Source: Lutraria lutraria (Eukaryota; Mollusca; Bivalvia; Venerida; Mactridae). Taken from it: a DNA stretch of 64,000 nucleotides. The position numbers were made by a program, and so were the translations under genes. Location: positions 11,687,407 through 11,751,406 of the forward strand of contig OZ026842.1 in the NCBI GenBank assembly GCA_964023205.1, given 5' to 3'. Below are positions 49,000-61,447 of the stretch, piece by piece; the first letter of the stretch is position 1, and each line of letters starts with the position of its first letter. Below the pieces are notes generated by a model. The model saw only the letters and a program-made list of their open reading frames with translations. It made no database searches and was not told the DNA's origin.

Positions 49000-51900
49000 C
49001 ACGTGTACATATGTAATAAACAAAAATGATACTTCCATAATAGCTAAACAAAAGTTGTGAAACGAATGAGATGATACTACTTATATCCGTTAATACACGT
49101 GGAAACATGACACACACACTAACAAAGCCAGGAACGATTTACTTTAGTACAAGATAGGAGTGCTAAATGATATAATAGTATTCTCATTAAATACGACATT
49201 GAATTACATTATGTCATTCTCACACATGACAAACAAACATATCGGGAAAGTTAATCAAGCCTTTATGTGTTAAATTGATATAAGGCCAGAAAATATATTT
49301 TCGGCGCTAAAGTTTTTAAACTTATTTGGGATCGAAACCTACTTTGAATGAAATATACATTTTGAAAATAATGTAAAAAAAGATCAGGAAAAATATTAAC
49401 ATGATCAAAATATTGTACTATGACGTGCTTGTGATGCTTAAATACCTAGAAACTGCTGGTAAATCTTCTTCACTGATTTCAAATTTCTTGAAACATTTAG
49501 AGAACTTCCGTTTATGAATACATTCAAAAATATAGATAAACACTATTTTGTTAAATATTTGTCGTGCTATTTTGTATTTTATGTAACTTGTAAATATTTA
49601 TGCAAATAAACGGGTTGTCATTTTAGACAATTCCAAAGAGAAAAAAAGATCAGTTTGAAATAAAATGCTTCCAATTTTGGCAATTACGAAACTATATAAG
49701 ATGAATCGCGCCTCAAAACTGCTTCGAAAATTGTTGTGCGACCTGTCAATTCATGTTTTGTTGCTCGCTACGAACACAAGGCTAAAACCATTTCTCAACA
49801 GTCGTTCAGGAAAATTTTCCAACATACCGAAGAGCTTCCATTAACCTTCCGTCTAGGAAAATAATTCCAATTGTTGAATTCAGTGGCATAAAACAAATTC
49901 AAATATTGCGTGCATTCAAGGTAAAATCATATGGCTATGCAAAAGCATAAACGAGCAATTTAAAACAGTCTTAAAAAATCTAAACAATCCTCTCTTTGCT
50001 TTACTATCAGTTCGCACATTTCAAGGAATGATGACGCCATAATTCACATGCTGTATATGCTACTTTTGGTGAAACATAAATGAAAGTACTGAAAGCACAA
50101 GGAATTTTAACAATCGCATGGCGGATGTAGAAAAGCGGTGTATTGTGGTCTGCATCAAAATTCATGCGCGCCAAGCGAGTGAAAGCTATATGGAAAGCTG
50201 GACTCTCATTCATTTTGCAAAACTCAATACCTCACCCTACAAAGAAATTCAACATCTGGCTGCTTTGTAGTTCCTAACAACAACAGAACCTTCAGAGCTT
50301 TCAGGCCAGAGTTTTTATTTTATTAGTTTTACGAGATTTTTTTCAGAAATGAGCAGTCGGAGGAGGGAATAAAATTAAAAGTAATAAACAGGTGGAGTCG
50401 ACAAAAAAAAAAAAAAAAATGAAAATTTTCATATTATTTTTCATTTTGAAGTATATTGTTCATAATGTCAATAACTATCTTTTTTATTCTAATTTTATTT
50501 GTTATACAGTGTGTTATATATTTATCGATAATAAAGGTTAATATCTGCGATTTGGAACATAATAGTTTGTGTTTTGAACAGCATTTTACCGGCACTGAAA
50601 TTTACTTTTACCTCTTGCTGAAGTTTTCAAAGTTACTTTCATGTTGGCCTTCAACTACTGCACATCCAATACTGTATTTGATGTGTCAGAATTTGAAAAA
50701 TATATAAATATAATACATGTAAGTATGTTTTTTTTAAATCTATTGAAACATATTAATCAGAAACACAAATACATGTGACTTACAATGTCTTAGAGACTTG
50801 AACAAATTATATACATGTACTTTAGTGCATCTTTGGTGGTTTAATGCAGTGCTCCAGATGATTACTAGTATTGAGGACCATGATTATTTCACTCACTCAC
50901 TTTATATGGATATGAATAAGGCTGCAAAAATCAAAACAATCAAATGAGTATTTTGCAAACAACCACACATTTGGCATGGTTGGTAAACACTGCATGCACA
51001 TAGGCACATGCAGGGTTTCGTGGGGCCAACATACACAGAGGCACATATAGTTTAACATTACCTTTGTTCATTTGTATTCTAATTAGATTAGAAAGCGAAA
51101 CTAGATTTGCAGGAAGCCCTTAAGTCATCTGGTAGATCTAAAACAACAACACACATTTTCATTTATCTGTAATTTACACGTGACGTGTATCTAAGTGGAC
51201 ACATATAACGTGTAACACTATGTAACTTGTCCCTGACGTATCTGACCATTTTGCGATGATTCGCAAGTTATCTGGACTACTGTTTAAAATAGGATGCATG
51301 CCTATGCTTTGTAGTCTGATTGAACAAAATGTTTGAAAAAAGCGTGTCGACTCGGTAACGTCTTTATATCAATATACAGTCAAAATCAGTGGGAACCAAT
51401 TAAGCGCAAAAACTGATAAAACTCTGGCCTTATTATGTCCAGTAATCGAACACACATAGTTTTTTCGGCTTTAATAACATACAATAACACAATGAACGTA
51501 GTTCTAAATGAAGCAACTTCAAGCGTATAATGATATATATTTTCACTTACCCGGTCGCCCTTTTTTCAGCCAACCCTGATAATTTGGTTCTTGGTCTATT
51601 GATGCTATTTTCTTAATAGGCTTATGTTATTTCATAAAGCATATCTAAGTCAATATTGCACTTTTTGCTGGATGTACAGAAATAAGGACGAACGGTTCAT
51701 ATTTCGAACTTTATGCAACATATTACTGCGCTCCACCTCGCTTCGATTGTGACGTACTGGTATTTCATAAGATTCGAAATAAGATCTATACTCGTAACAA
51801 ATACATTTGTACATACAAAACGTCCATTACTTTTACAACCCGCTATATACGTGCATTACAATAAAGAAGTTAAGGCCGGGTTCGAGGGAAATTAAAGACT

Positions 51901-52050
51901 TCAATACACCCGATTCTTCACTATAACCACCGCCATAAACCGTCACCATGACAACACTGTGATGCTGCATGTTCAAGTACACGAGACAGGTGTACATATC
52001 AAGCCAGAAAACCGAAACCAACTTATATATAGTCAATGATTTATATGGTT
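49000..52050. other. Intergenic, no gene seen
   Basis: AT-rich, with a poly-A run at about 50402-50419. The segment 51690-51735 resembles 11308-11352. Open frames such as 50456-50707 are hydrophobic by base composition only. Confidence 0.4.
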
Positions 52051-52053
52051 ATA

Positions 52054-52247
52054 CGAGGGGTGTTCAAGAATAAAGTGGACTCCATTTTATTCATCTTTTA
52101 ATGAAAATTGGCAGAAACAAAGTCATATTTAATGTTTGCTTGAATCAATTTTATAATAGATGAAATATAAACATATATCTTGGCTCGCTCCAGTAAACAA
52201 ACATCGCCAGGGCGGGGCAGGCCCACATAATTCTGGGACACCCCTGG
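52054..52247. mobile_element. Mariner-type MITE, 194 bp
   Basis: The left end CGAGGGGTGTTCAAGAATAA follows TA. The right end GGGACACCCCTGG precedes TA and is its imperfect inverted match. The left end resembles mariner termini of the ACGAGGGGTGTTCAAAAA type. Too short to encode transposase. Confidence 0.7.
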
Positions 52248-52739
52248 TATCTAGTGTAACGCATCGCAATCTTTGATAAGATGACACTTCTTAAGTACAT
52301 TAAGTCATGCCAATGGAATACATTTCAAACTGGCAATAGTTTCGATGCACTATCGATATGAAAACAGCATGACATAGTTTCCGTTACAAGCAAGGAGTTC
52401 CCTAAGAAAGAAATCACTCATAAAAAAGGAAAGCATTATATAGCTCCAACCGCAAGACTAATAAGTCTACCCTATTTAAACACTATATAGAACTATATAA
52501 AGAATGATATCAACAAGTTATATAAGCGACAGATAAGGTTCGTAGGCGTATGCTACTTGATATAATTCAGGTTCAAGTTTAATATAGAATTGTTTTTAGA
52601 ACCAAATTATAAAACATCTATGAATACGTATTGTCTGGAAACAAATGCATTCAATGCTGTTTTAAGTGTGTGGGTTTTTGTTATTATTGGGATGATAACA
52701 GAACAGGATTACGTTACAGAACTTCTATTAGCGAAGGTG

Positions 52740-52998
52740 TGGTTACTGTTGTTGTTCAGTGGTGAGTGCGCTGGGTTTGGTTCCCGGTCGCGGCGAGTCA
52801 CACATACCCTACCATGAAAATTGGACACCGTTGATTTTCCTCCAAATGAGAAGAAGATGCTGGTTCGAATTCCTTGTGGAAGTTTTTAAAAGCTAATACT
52901 GGTTCGAATACCGTCTAGGAAAACTGTTAGGCCGCCGTATATACTGGTAACTGAAAAATTGTCAAACAACGGCGTTAACCCCAAATAAATAAATAGCC
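52740..52998 (+). mobile_element. SINE with molluscan tail
   Basis: The head near 52750-52800 keeps a B-box-like TTTGGTTCCCGGTCGCG. The 3' part has GGCCGCCGTATATACTGG, AACTGAAAAATTGTC, ACGGCGTTAACCCC and AAATAAATAAATA. This tail order is one I associate with molluscan SINEs. The plus frame 52590-52817 overlaps its head and is not convincing as a gene. Confidence 0.7.
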
Positions 52999-53359
52999 AA
53001 GGTGTATCCCTTGATATTACGGCCAATCTTAGATTATAGATTACTTTTAATAAATGTACACGTGATAAAAGATTATTTATTCATCACAGTTTAACCAAAC
53101 TTGAGTGGATAAAGATTGTCTCGTGACTAAAACATTTAGCATTATTTTCTAGAACATTTTCAAACAAAAAATTAATAAACCGGCATGAAAGTAGTGTTCT
53201 TAGTTCCCGTTGTTTGATTGCAAGAGCAGGTGTGACATGGCTTAGATTCATAAATTGATTCATTTACCTATACAAATGTCAGGGAGAGCGCTATTGGTCA
53301 TGATAAACAGATATATATCGCTTTAAATAGTCACAATTTCATGGCACCTATATGTCGAG

Positions 53360-53575
53360 TGATCATGGTCTCTTACTTGTAATCACTAGCCTCAAACCGC
53401 AGTTAGGTCGAAACCCATCACCCATCAGATGAATGTCACATGTGACGAAACTGTCCAGCTAGCTCGTGGAAGGCCGGTGGATCTACCCAGGTGTGAGCCT
53501 GATGTCATCCTTTCTTGTCAAAGCTACCCGTGGGATGTCGCCAAATGACACTAGTTGTTAGTGCGAATGAAAAAA
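53360..53575 (+). mobile_element. tRNA-derived SINE
   Basis: Head ATGTCGAGTGATCATGGTCT and a weak B-box TTAGGTCGAAACCCATC. The body GAAACTGTCCAGCTAGCTCG, then GGTGGATCTACCCAGGTG, and end GGGATGTCGCCAAATGACAC match 32600-32832. Confidence 0.65.
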
Positions 53576-55649
53576 AGCATTATCACCAGAAAAAATAGTC
53601 ATATTTATGATGATATTCGCGACCTCTACGTGAAACATGAAAGTCGGAACTTCTCGGTGCTTGTCTAAAGAAAAGTACCTCGGACATAATAGGCAGGCCG
53701 CCATTTTGTTGTTGTTGTTCATGGGCTACTTTCCATCATGGCTGACCATGGGAATCCAAATTTTTTTATTAATCGCGAACGATAAACACGTTTTAAAGTT
53801 TGTAATTCAGAGAATGATTCTTGAAAACGAGTACCTAGTGTTGAAATGTAGAGACCTGAATGTATCGAACGTGTTGTCATCGACTAATCGTGCATAGATT
53901 ATAACGACGAACATTAAACATTAATTCGCTTATATCCTTTTCTATAATTTCTATAAATAAGTACTTTTAGGATGAGATTGTCAAACTAATAAGTGTCTAT
54001 ATATTGCTCTAAAAAAACCAATTAAGATCCACCTTTTAGTGATGCAAATTAACTGACATTAATTTTATCTTCGCTTCTGTCAGCTTTTAAAATGTTAATG
54101 GGGCAAATAGACTTTATTGTGCACAAAATCGAGATTTCCAGAGGCTGTTTAAAAAATGCAACACCTGAGATCAATTTGAAATGGGGTTTCGTCGCATGCA
54201 TTTTTACTAGTTAAGATTTACGGACAGAAATAGGGCTATAATTATATTAATGTCTTTGACATTTATGAAAACTGGGAAACAATTCAGAAAGATTGATATA
54301 TAAGTCACGCTCGGTAATTGCTCTCTCTTTCATCAACCTTATAAGGGCTTGGTTCCAGTTTTACTTTGTAGAATTGGTATAGAATATACCATTATAGCAT
54401 TTGAATGGACCGATAAGGAACAGATAAGCATTACAGATAAAAAAAATGAAAATATACATAACTCAATGTTTGAATAGTCAGTACATACATTTTTTTGCAA
54501 GAATACATAATTTGCAGACGCAATTTATTTCGTTTTTCTTTTGCACTGGCGCTTGGTTTGAGTGACCAGATTAATCCCTATTAACGGTAGTATTAAACGT
54601 ACGAGGCAATCAATAAAAGCAATATTGCAAGTGACCCTTATCGAATTTTGAGGAATATCATAATATTTCTTGAAGGGACCTTAATGACCTTAATGTTCGG
54701 ATTTATATTTTGACCAATGCTATCGTAGTATTTTTCAAATTGTCGACCGGTTAACTTTATTTAACCATATGGGTATTGAATAACTCGTTTAACATTCGGA
54801 CCTTGATGCGCATGCATTATCTACGAACAACAACAGGCATGCGCCGAGCCTGAGCGGTTTAATTTGTTTAACCAGCGAAAACAAACAACATATATATATC
54901 GTTCAGCGCCACACTGTTGCACGTTTGCAGAAATGAATAGTGATAAAATCTGTTACCGACATATCGTCTGTCTAGAACATATAGTCGTTTTCTTAATTAT
55001 TTATGATTGATTTATAAAGAGTTGGAATATTTAAGCATGTCTCGTTGCTATGGAAATAGAACCAGTCACATCATATAGATGCGGTAAAATACAATGCAAT
55101 TATAAATTGAAATGTTATTGTCTGAGATAACTAAATCCATGTATGCACATTTGTTGTATATCTTACTTCCAGTGGAATATACTTAGGTATTAATATTTAT
55201 CTTGCAAGGATATTTAATTAAATGTTTGTTTTCTTTCAAACTCACGACTGTTTGGATGTCTTTAGAAGACTGAAAGAACGCAACTGATTTACACTCATAG
55301 ATAAGTGATAATACTGATAAATAAAGGTGGTTATTATATAAATATATCCATCCATGCATGCGGATATATTTTTCTTATTCATTATTGTAAATTTATTTTC
55401 AGTTGGATTAAACTTAGTACTAATAGCTAGGGTCATGTATCGACTTTTAAGCTTCAACAATGGGGACGGACCCAAAGGGATTTTTTGTTTATACATCGCC
55501 ATTTTTTCTATTACCAATAACGACCATTACATTTATAACAACAATGACTTTGCACGATTAAAACAATCCGTTAGAAATAATAATGCTGATTTAATTCGAG
55601 AATATATTAATTTGCTTCTTCTGAGATCGTTTGAAGATCTGTGGATCGA
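53576..55649. other. Intergenic, no gene seen
   Basis: The plus frame 53637-53897 has a hydrophobic middle but no known signature. Frame 55354-55653 (plus) begins with a hydrophobic stretch and runs into a SINE head. Neither is supported as a gene. Confidence 0.4.
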
Positions 55650-55845
55650 GTGATCTGAGGTCGAGTGGTAACACGCTGGACTACTAAACGAATGATCGCC
55701 CTTGGAATTTCTCAGGGACGCTTTTTCAGTGTTCCCATCCAAACTATCAAGCCAAGTCCCGTGTTTAGAAAATCACAGTAAAAGGACGAGGCGCGTATCG
55801 GTGCTTTACACCGGGTACGATTAAGAACCAGGAAGAAATACATGT
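55650..55845 (+). mobile_element. SINE, GA-SINE family, without GA tract
   Basis: Head GAGGTCGAGTGGTAACACGC (A-box-like); the B-box is eroded. The body GTGTTTAGAAAATCACAG and ATCGGTGCTTTACACCGGGT matches the minus-strand copies at 24490-25010 and 14485-14560. Confidence 0.6.
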
Positions 55846-57844
55846 ATTCGAAAATAGTAGAGATATAAAAACCCATTTTTCTGTATCTCTCTGAAGCGGC
55901 TCTTAAATGACCATAGATGTTGAATGGGCCAGTAGACAACAGCTAGATAAATAAACTGAAGATTTGTATTTGATATATTCAAATGTTATTTTCAGGGCTT
56001 TTTGGTCAATAAGATCTTCCATAGGCGGGAAATCTTACATTATAACGTGTTATTAGGCCATTAGTAAGTCTACTAAATGTAATCGGCTTAAATTCTGTCG
56101 TTTTTTTTATCGATTTCTAGGAGACGAATGGACTAGAAGCTTAGTTATGACCTCATTATGTTCAAATATATACTTGCATTCGTCCCTATTGGGAACCGAC
56201 AGTTCAAAGTTTCCATAGACTAGCAATCTCAGTACAACAATGTCAATAGAAAAATGTGTGTTGGCTGCACGAACAGCGCGCGGTGCCGTCTAAGGGTGAT
56301 CGTGCGGGTATCGTACATTGCCACATGCGACGAGTATACGATGTTTTCGAACTTGTAAAACATTTGCCTGAACAAAATCGCGGAGCCCGTGAATCCGTAT
56401 GAGTGCCGTTCAATGTGGGTGCCTCCTGGACAGTCCACGGGTACCGTAGACGCATCGCAGACCAAATGTGAATCAGGAATTATACACATAGTATTAATAG
56501 TATTTTGTATCTTGACCCTGATAACCAGGCTACATAGGCAATATTTCTAAGACACGATATGTGTCAATAAATTTTTATGAGGTTAAGTTATATGTTCCCA
56601 TCGAATACAAAGACAGAAACATTAAATCCAATGGCCACAATTTCAACCATATACTGACGTGCGATGGATGTGCTAGACGGCGTTAATACATTTGTATTTC
56701 GATAACTTATTCGTCCGAATATTGGTTAAAAGGGATATAACTAAAACAATCACATGTTACATACACTTGCATTGGTACTCTCGCTTTATCAAAGCTGTTC
56801 TGCTTTAAAACTAGACTGTTTTCTGCAAGCGATGGTCCGATAATCGCTAAGTCGCAGACATCGTCTACATAAATCCAACCCGGCACGATAATCGATTGCA
56901 TTCCGAACGAACGCTTCGTTGCGGTGATTGTTTATTGGACAGCGCCTATTATTTTGGCAATGTTTAAAAGCATCTTTGCTATCGCGATTTTCATTGAAAT
57001 GATCAATAATTGCCACAGTCATAAGAAAAAAACTTTCCTAACATGAATAAATACATTCAAATATCTTCATCACATCAAGTAAATATACACTTGGTAACGC
57101 AACACGGGCGCCCGACTAGTTGAAGTGCGACAAGGTTATAGTTGAGTACTAAAATATATATACTGACGGTGATATCTGGGGATTACACTGGGGGCGGGGT
57201 GTAGATCAACAAACGAAACAAGCTTTATATGTATATTAAGCACATTTTTATACAATTTTAGATTTGATGCTTGCAATGATTTACAAAGATGAAATTATTC
57301 CTAAAAGAACACACTATGCAAAGGTATAAAAGGTACACAATGCTATTAAATGGACGTAGCCTAAAAGAGTTTATTTCTGGTTACCCGACCTACAATGTTT
57401 ATCCCTACGACCCTAGACTTTTTATAAGCCCCGAGGATCAGTACACCCACTTTCTGAATTATTTTGTTTCCGCATGCTGTTTCCGCAGAACAAAAAAAAA
57501 ACGCAACCTACCAGACCTATTTTAATGAGCATGTAAGTTAACTAGAGGCCTTACTGATTAGTATTCAGATTATTTTTTTATTACATCAATATAAAACAAG
57601 GCAGTTTTAAACATATTATATGCATGTATACAATGGATAAAAAGCTACTTCGTTGTCGTTGTCAGTAATTCGTTCCACAAATAACTTTATATATTATGTA
57701 ATTATGTGAAAACCCGGAAATGTTATACATGTACAAAGTCAAATGAAATCAATGGATTAATTAGTCGTCCTGGCATTGACGTCACCATGACCGCGAACAA
57801 TCTGTGCCCAGTTGTAGTAAGTATAGGATACCGATCGAGTACGA
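55846..57844. other. Intergenic; two unassigned open frames
   Basis: 56229-56489 (minus, 86 codons) has a less AT-rich, protein-like composition, with 'VDCPGGTHIERHSYGFTGSA'. 57289-57525 (plus, 78 codons) follows a possible acceptor (TACAATTTTAG) and ends in a basic stretch. I recognise neither and find no linking exons. They may be exons of unknown genes or remnants. Confidence 0.3.
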
Positions 57845-57958
57845 GGTCTATCTGCGTAGGAAAGACCTGGTCACGGGATTCACGTGAACACCGAGAGTGC
57901 GTAGCGCTCGAGGTGTTTCGAGAATCCCGTGATCAGGTCTTTTCTACGCAGATGGGCC
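57845..57958. repeat. 114-bp foldback hairpin
   Basis: The left arm from GGTCTATCTGCGTAGGAAAG pairs with the right arm ending TTTTCTACGCAGATGGGCC over about 48 bases with few mismatches or G-T pairs. CACGGGATTC/GAATCCCGTG is perfect. The loop is GC-rich (GAGAGTGCGTAGCGCTC). The 144-codon plus frame over it (57706-58140) is therefore suspect. Confidence 0.85.
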
Positions 57959-58410
57959 GATGTACGAGGTTGGTATCTGACTTACACAACGTTCGACAGT
58001 TGCGAGGAGACTTTACATTTACCGGCATGTCCAATAGCAATACAGACGATATATTTTCTCTGGCTCTGGTCATATGCTGCGACATTGACATGGCAACACC
58101 CGATACGATGAACAGGTATATTATAACGCTATATAAATAATCTAAATTTGACTGTTACATTATCCTTGTCGCCTTATTCAGAAATGTGAAATTGTCTACC
58201 AATTACACCACCCTATGACGATATGGTCATTACATGTTTGTTGAGAGCTTGCCTATTCATATTTGTTGCATGCAACGTAACTGTCGGTTTGAAAAAAAAG
58301 GAAAAAGGCTTTAGACACAAATATGTTTTTAGATATTAAGTACATGTATACATAAAAACGTCGATGTTCTAGTATTATATTGGCAAAAAATAATATGTTG
58401 CAATGAGTTC

Positions 58411-58520
58411 TTTTCATGCCCCGCCATTCGAAATGGCAGTAGGGCATAAACACCCCTGTCCGTCCTTCCGTCCGTTCAAATTTTGATATCCGAGCGATAA
58501 ATCAAGAAATAGTCCATGGA
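58411..58520 (+). repeat. Interspersed repeat with short hairpin
   Basis: ATGCCCCGCCATTCGAAATG followed by GCAGTAGGGCAT forms a short hairpin, followed by GTCCGTCCTTCCGTCCG. I recognise this combination as a repeat common in bivalve sequences. Confidence 0.5.
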
Positions 58521-58539
58521 CTTGTTTCATATTAGCCCA

Positions 58540-58800
58540 CCCTGTTATCTAAGTGGTTAGAGTGTTAGTCTACTGATCAAGAAGTTCTGAGGTCGAACCC
58601 TAAGCGAGGCTTACACTGTCCATGACACATTCGGCATATGGTATTACATAGCATTTTAGATTGTCAACCACCTCTGAATTATGTGGGGTAGCTTGGTAGT
58701 AGCTTACGGATAGAATGGTATTAAGTCTAGATAAATCCAAGGAAGCTGGTTAGGATGACTACCCGCTACGATATAACAGTTTTCTGACGTCATGTTGAAA
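58540..58800 (+). mobile_element. tRNA-derived SINE
   Basis: Head TATCTAAGTGGTTAGAGTG (A-box), then CTGAGGTCGAACCCTAAG (B-box). The body has GTAGCTTACGGATAGAATGG and a CCCGCTACGATATAAC end, loosely like the 32600 family. Confidence 0.7.
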
Positions 58801-59760
58801 ATAGCGTTAAATCCGATGAAATAAATAATTAAGAATGGTTTCATATTCTACACGAAGGTGGGTGATAATAAAATACAGGTAAACTTAGATTTCTGTTTAA
58901 AAACCAAACATTTTACAGGAGTTATGACCCCCTTTGACTTAGCGCTTAGTGGAGGTATTCGTGTCCTCTGGTCACATTTCTAGTCTTATATTGCTATTGT
59001 TTTAACTGGAATAGTAATTTTCAAGTGTACTCAAAAAAATTCTTTTATTAAAACCGACACTCGTACTGTCAAATCTAATAAATAAGGAAATGCATTGTGC
59101 TTTGGTCAGCTTTGTATGTGTCGTTGCGGTATAATTAAACTATTTAATTTCTGTTTGGTTTGTTGTATCATGTATATATGACACATCTAAGGTATTTTGT
59201 CCATCATTAGTTCAAGTATACTCGACTGGCCAATTTGTGATTGCTCATGTTTATATTATCATAGAGCATACACATTGTTTATACAAACAATACATTTATA
59301 AAGCGTTTATATAAATAATTGTGCACGTGGGCAGGTCTAGTTTCTTTCGATTATAGACCTAGTCACGTGCAGAAAACAGACCCGTGCACGAAATTCGTTT
59401 GATAATACAGGTCTTTCAAAAGGATATGGACCTATCACAAACAAAGAAGTAGGTGTGTAATATTGGTTAAACTTAACGATGCACTGTGTTAAACTTGAAA
59501 AGTTGAATAAATTGTAAACCAGAAACAAAATGACAGAGGATCTGGATGACTTAATTACCAATATCTGACACAGTGAGTAAATTCAATCAGAACTTATCTT
59601 AACCAAAATGTTATACAATCGCTTTACCCAAAGCTGAAACAAAATTAAACTGACTTCAAATTAACACATTTATCAAATTCAACCAATATTTATACAGTAA
59701 TATTGATGCAAATGTTTATGCAGAAACATGACATATTTATTATATGTTGATGGAGGAGAT
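58801..59760. other. Intergenic, no gene seen
   Basis: No recognised feature. The minus frame 59337-59561 lies partly in an imperfect palindrome (GTCTAGTTTCTTTC region) and is not supported. Confidence 0.35.
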
Positions 59761-59764
59761 TTCA

Positions 59765-59935
59765 GTGGGATAGAGTGGTTTGTTGGCGTAACGACAACCT
59801 CTATGGTCGTGTTTGAATCCCAATCTACACAGATATACGGACAATGAATTAAAGTACATTAAATGCGGTATGTCCAGTGGACAAGCTTGTCCATCCATCT
59901 AACATGAACCATCCAGATTGAATAAGAACTTAAAT
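59765..59935 (+). mobile_element. Diverged SINE-like sequence
   Basis: GTGGGATAGAGTGGTTTGTT and GTGTTTGAATCCCAATC resemble A and B boxes at tRNA spacing. No close relative elsewhere in the window. Confidence 0.4.
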
Positions 59936-60119
59936 TAAGTTTTGCTTTAAACCGAATGATACTGTCTGTCACATGATAGAGTGAATAAACTACAAATGGG
60001 TTCAACTCGTGCTTTTGATACGAGCTTAACCTGAAAGGCCAATGTTACATTAATATTTATTCCAAGAATTTGAAAACTGTCAACATTTCATTGACAGTTT
60101 ACGATATTGATATGATCTC

Positions 60120-60180
60120 TTTATTGGATCATTTTGTTCATATCTACAGTGATTCTTTTCCGTTGAATTTACATTTTATT
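60120..60180 (-). terminator. Candidate polyadenylation signals of the tetraspanin gene
   Basis: On the minus strand AATAAA directly follows the TAA stop (60175-60180), and a second AATAAA lies at 60120-60125. The second is the more plausible signal because it leaves a short 3' UTR. Confidence 0.45.
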
Positions 60181-61008
60181 TTACATATTGGTGACAGTTT
60201 CCAGTGATTTTTTTCTATATGTCTCCACGACGGCAGTTGAATTAAGTTTTACAAGCAAAACACTGACAATCATGTATGTCACACATTGAAAAAGACAAAA
60301 CACTATGTCCATTATCAAAACAATCTCTAGTGATGATTTCAGCTTTTTGATCACTCTGTCATAGCAGTTGTGTCGTGTTAATAGTTGATTGTTGAGTGCG
60401 GCGCACAAGTCTTTCTTTTTAGTTTTGTGGTCACAGTTGCAAGAGGAGATCAAGTCCTCGTTAGGTGCAACACAATTTGTAGCATTCGCATCCGATACAC
60501 ACCAGTCTGTGTATTTATTAAATCCACAGCACTTGTATTTTTGTTGAAGTTCATTCCAGCATTTGACGTCACCACTACTGTCCGAATTGTTGGCATGTCC
60601 GATTTCGAATTTAGTTTCGGAATAACTTTTTGCCATATCTTTTTGCAAACGATTGTCTAGCAAGTTAATAAGAACTACTGATGATATCATGCTACCTAAT
60701 TCCAAGACTATTATCACAGAGAGTCCGAAAATGAAAAATCTTGAATAAGAAGTTCGCCGATACAAAAGCGTTAAGCCGACACTCAACACCGACACGACAA
60801 GTGCGCATGTCCCTGACAGTAAATGCAAGATTAACGGTGCCAGGAACATACTCAGATAAGAACATGGGTTTGAATTTGTAACTAGTAGCCATATTGCAGT
60901 TGAAACTTGAGCAGATCCGTGGACGAATAGGGATATAACAAATACTAATGTTAAATATTTGCTGGTCCTCGAACGCCTTCGCCTATCAAAATGAGAAAAT
61001 TTACACAT
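60181..61008 (-). CDS. Tetraspanin, intronless
   Basis: 275-residue four-pass membrane protein that would organise partner proteins in membrane microdomains. Start is ATG 61008-61006; an in-frame TAG lies four codons upstream. Approximate segments: basic cytoplasmic N-terminus 1-17 (RRRRSR), TM1 18-43, small extracellular loop, TM2 54-82, TM3 90-116, large extracellular loop 117-226, TM4 227-254, short C-tail. The large loop carries the diagnostic CCG (160-162, 'KYKCCGFNKYTDW') and seven further cysteines, allowing the usual disulfides, plus sequons near N140 and N175. Length and layout are normal. The coding region has no intron, whereas most animal tetraspanins have several, so a retroposed origin or intron loss is possible. 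I cannot assign a subfamily. An LTR element inserts 140 bases upstream. Confidence 0.92.
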   Translation of the reverse strand: MCKFSHFDRRRRSRTSKYLTLVFVISLFVHGSAQVSTAIWLLVTNSNPCSYLSMFLAPLILHLLSGTCALVVSVLSVGLTLLYRRTSYSRFFIFGLSVIIVLELGSMISSVVLINLLDNRLQKDMAKSYSETKFEIGHANNSDSSGDVKCWNELQQKYKCCGFNKYTDWCVSDANATNCVAPNEDLISSCNCDHKTKKKDLCAALNNQLLTRHNCYDRVIKKLKSSLEIVLIMDIVFCLFQCVTYMIVSVLLVKLNSTAVVETYRKKSLETVTNM

Positions 61009-61149
61009 CCCCAAAGCCTAGCGTTCTACATGGTCTGGCTTGTTGTATGAACAGATGCTCGTAAGAATAACACCAGCTTTGCTTCGTTGGCCATCGCAGG
61101 ATCTAAATAAAAAGGCAAAATATAGTTATACTCAAATAAACTACAAGTG

Positions 61150-61230
61150 TGTCATGTATTAGTAATGTAAGGGACACAACTTGTATTGTCTTCTTGTATC
61201 ATGTATGAATGTACCTGTAGAGTTATCTGT
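61150..61230 (+). repeat. Inverted partial LTR arm, 81 bp
   Basis: It is the reverse complement of 62606-62686 except for one base (61220 versus 62616). It ends abruptly inside the LTR and joins protease sequence. Confidence 0.9.
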
Positions 61231-61447
61231 AACGACCGTATGGAGTGTTGAATGTTGTTGACTTGGAACTCTTTTCTGACAATTTCACTTGGTAATAACC
61301 AATGTTTTATTTGACTCCCACTAACACCGTTTATACGTGCATCACTCATCTTGATTGGAGTTACTGACTTCTGCAACTTGCCTCGAAAGTACATTACATT
61401 GCGCACCACTGTCTATCTCAAAAAAATAGGTCTTTGTTTTGGATCTT
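61231..61447 (-). pseudogene. Retropepsin (protease) fragment
   Basis: DSGA, the aspartic protease active-site signature, is at 61413-61402 in a frame one base ahead of gag. A later 'INGVSGSQIK' (flap-like region) is in yet another frame, so a further indel lies between them. It is truncated at the inverted LTR arm. Confidence 0.75.

Noticed and set aside
48381..49038. 205- and 199-codon minus frames, the longest after the tetraspanin
   Set aside because: Both are frames of the same 18-bp tandem repeat and overlap each other.
57706..58140. 144-codon plus frame
   Set aside because: A quarter of it is a long inverted-repeat hairpin and no domain is recognisable.
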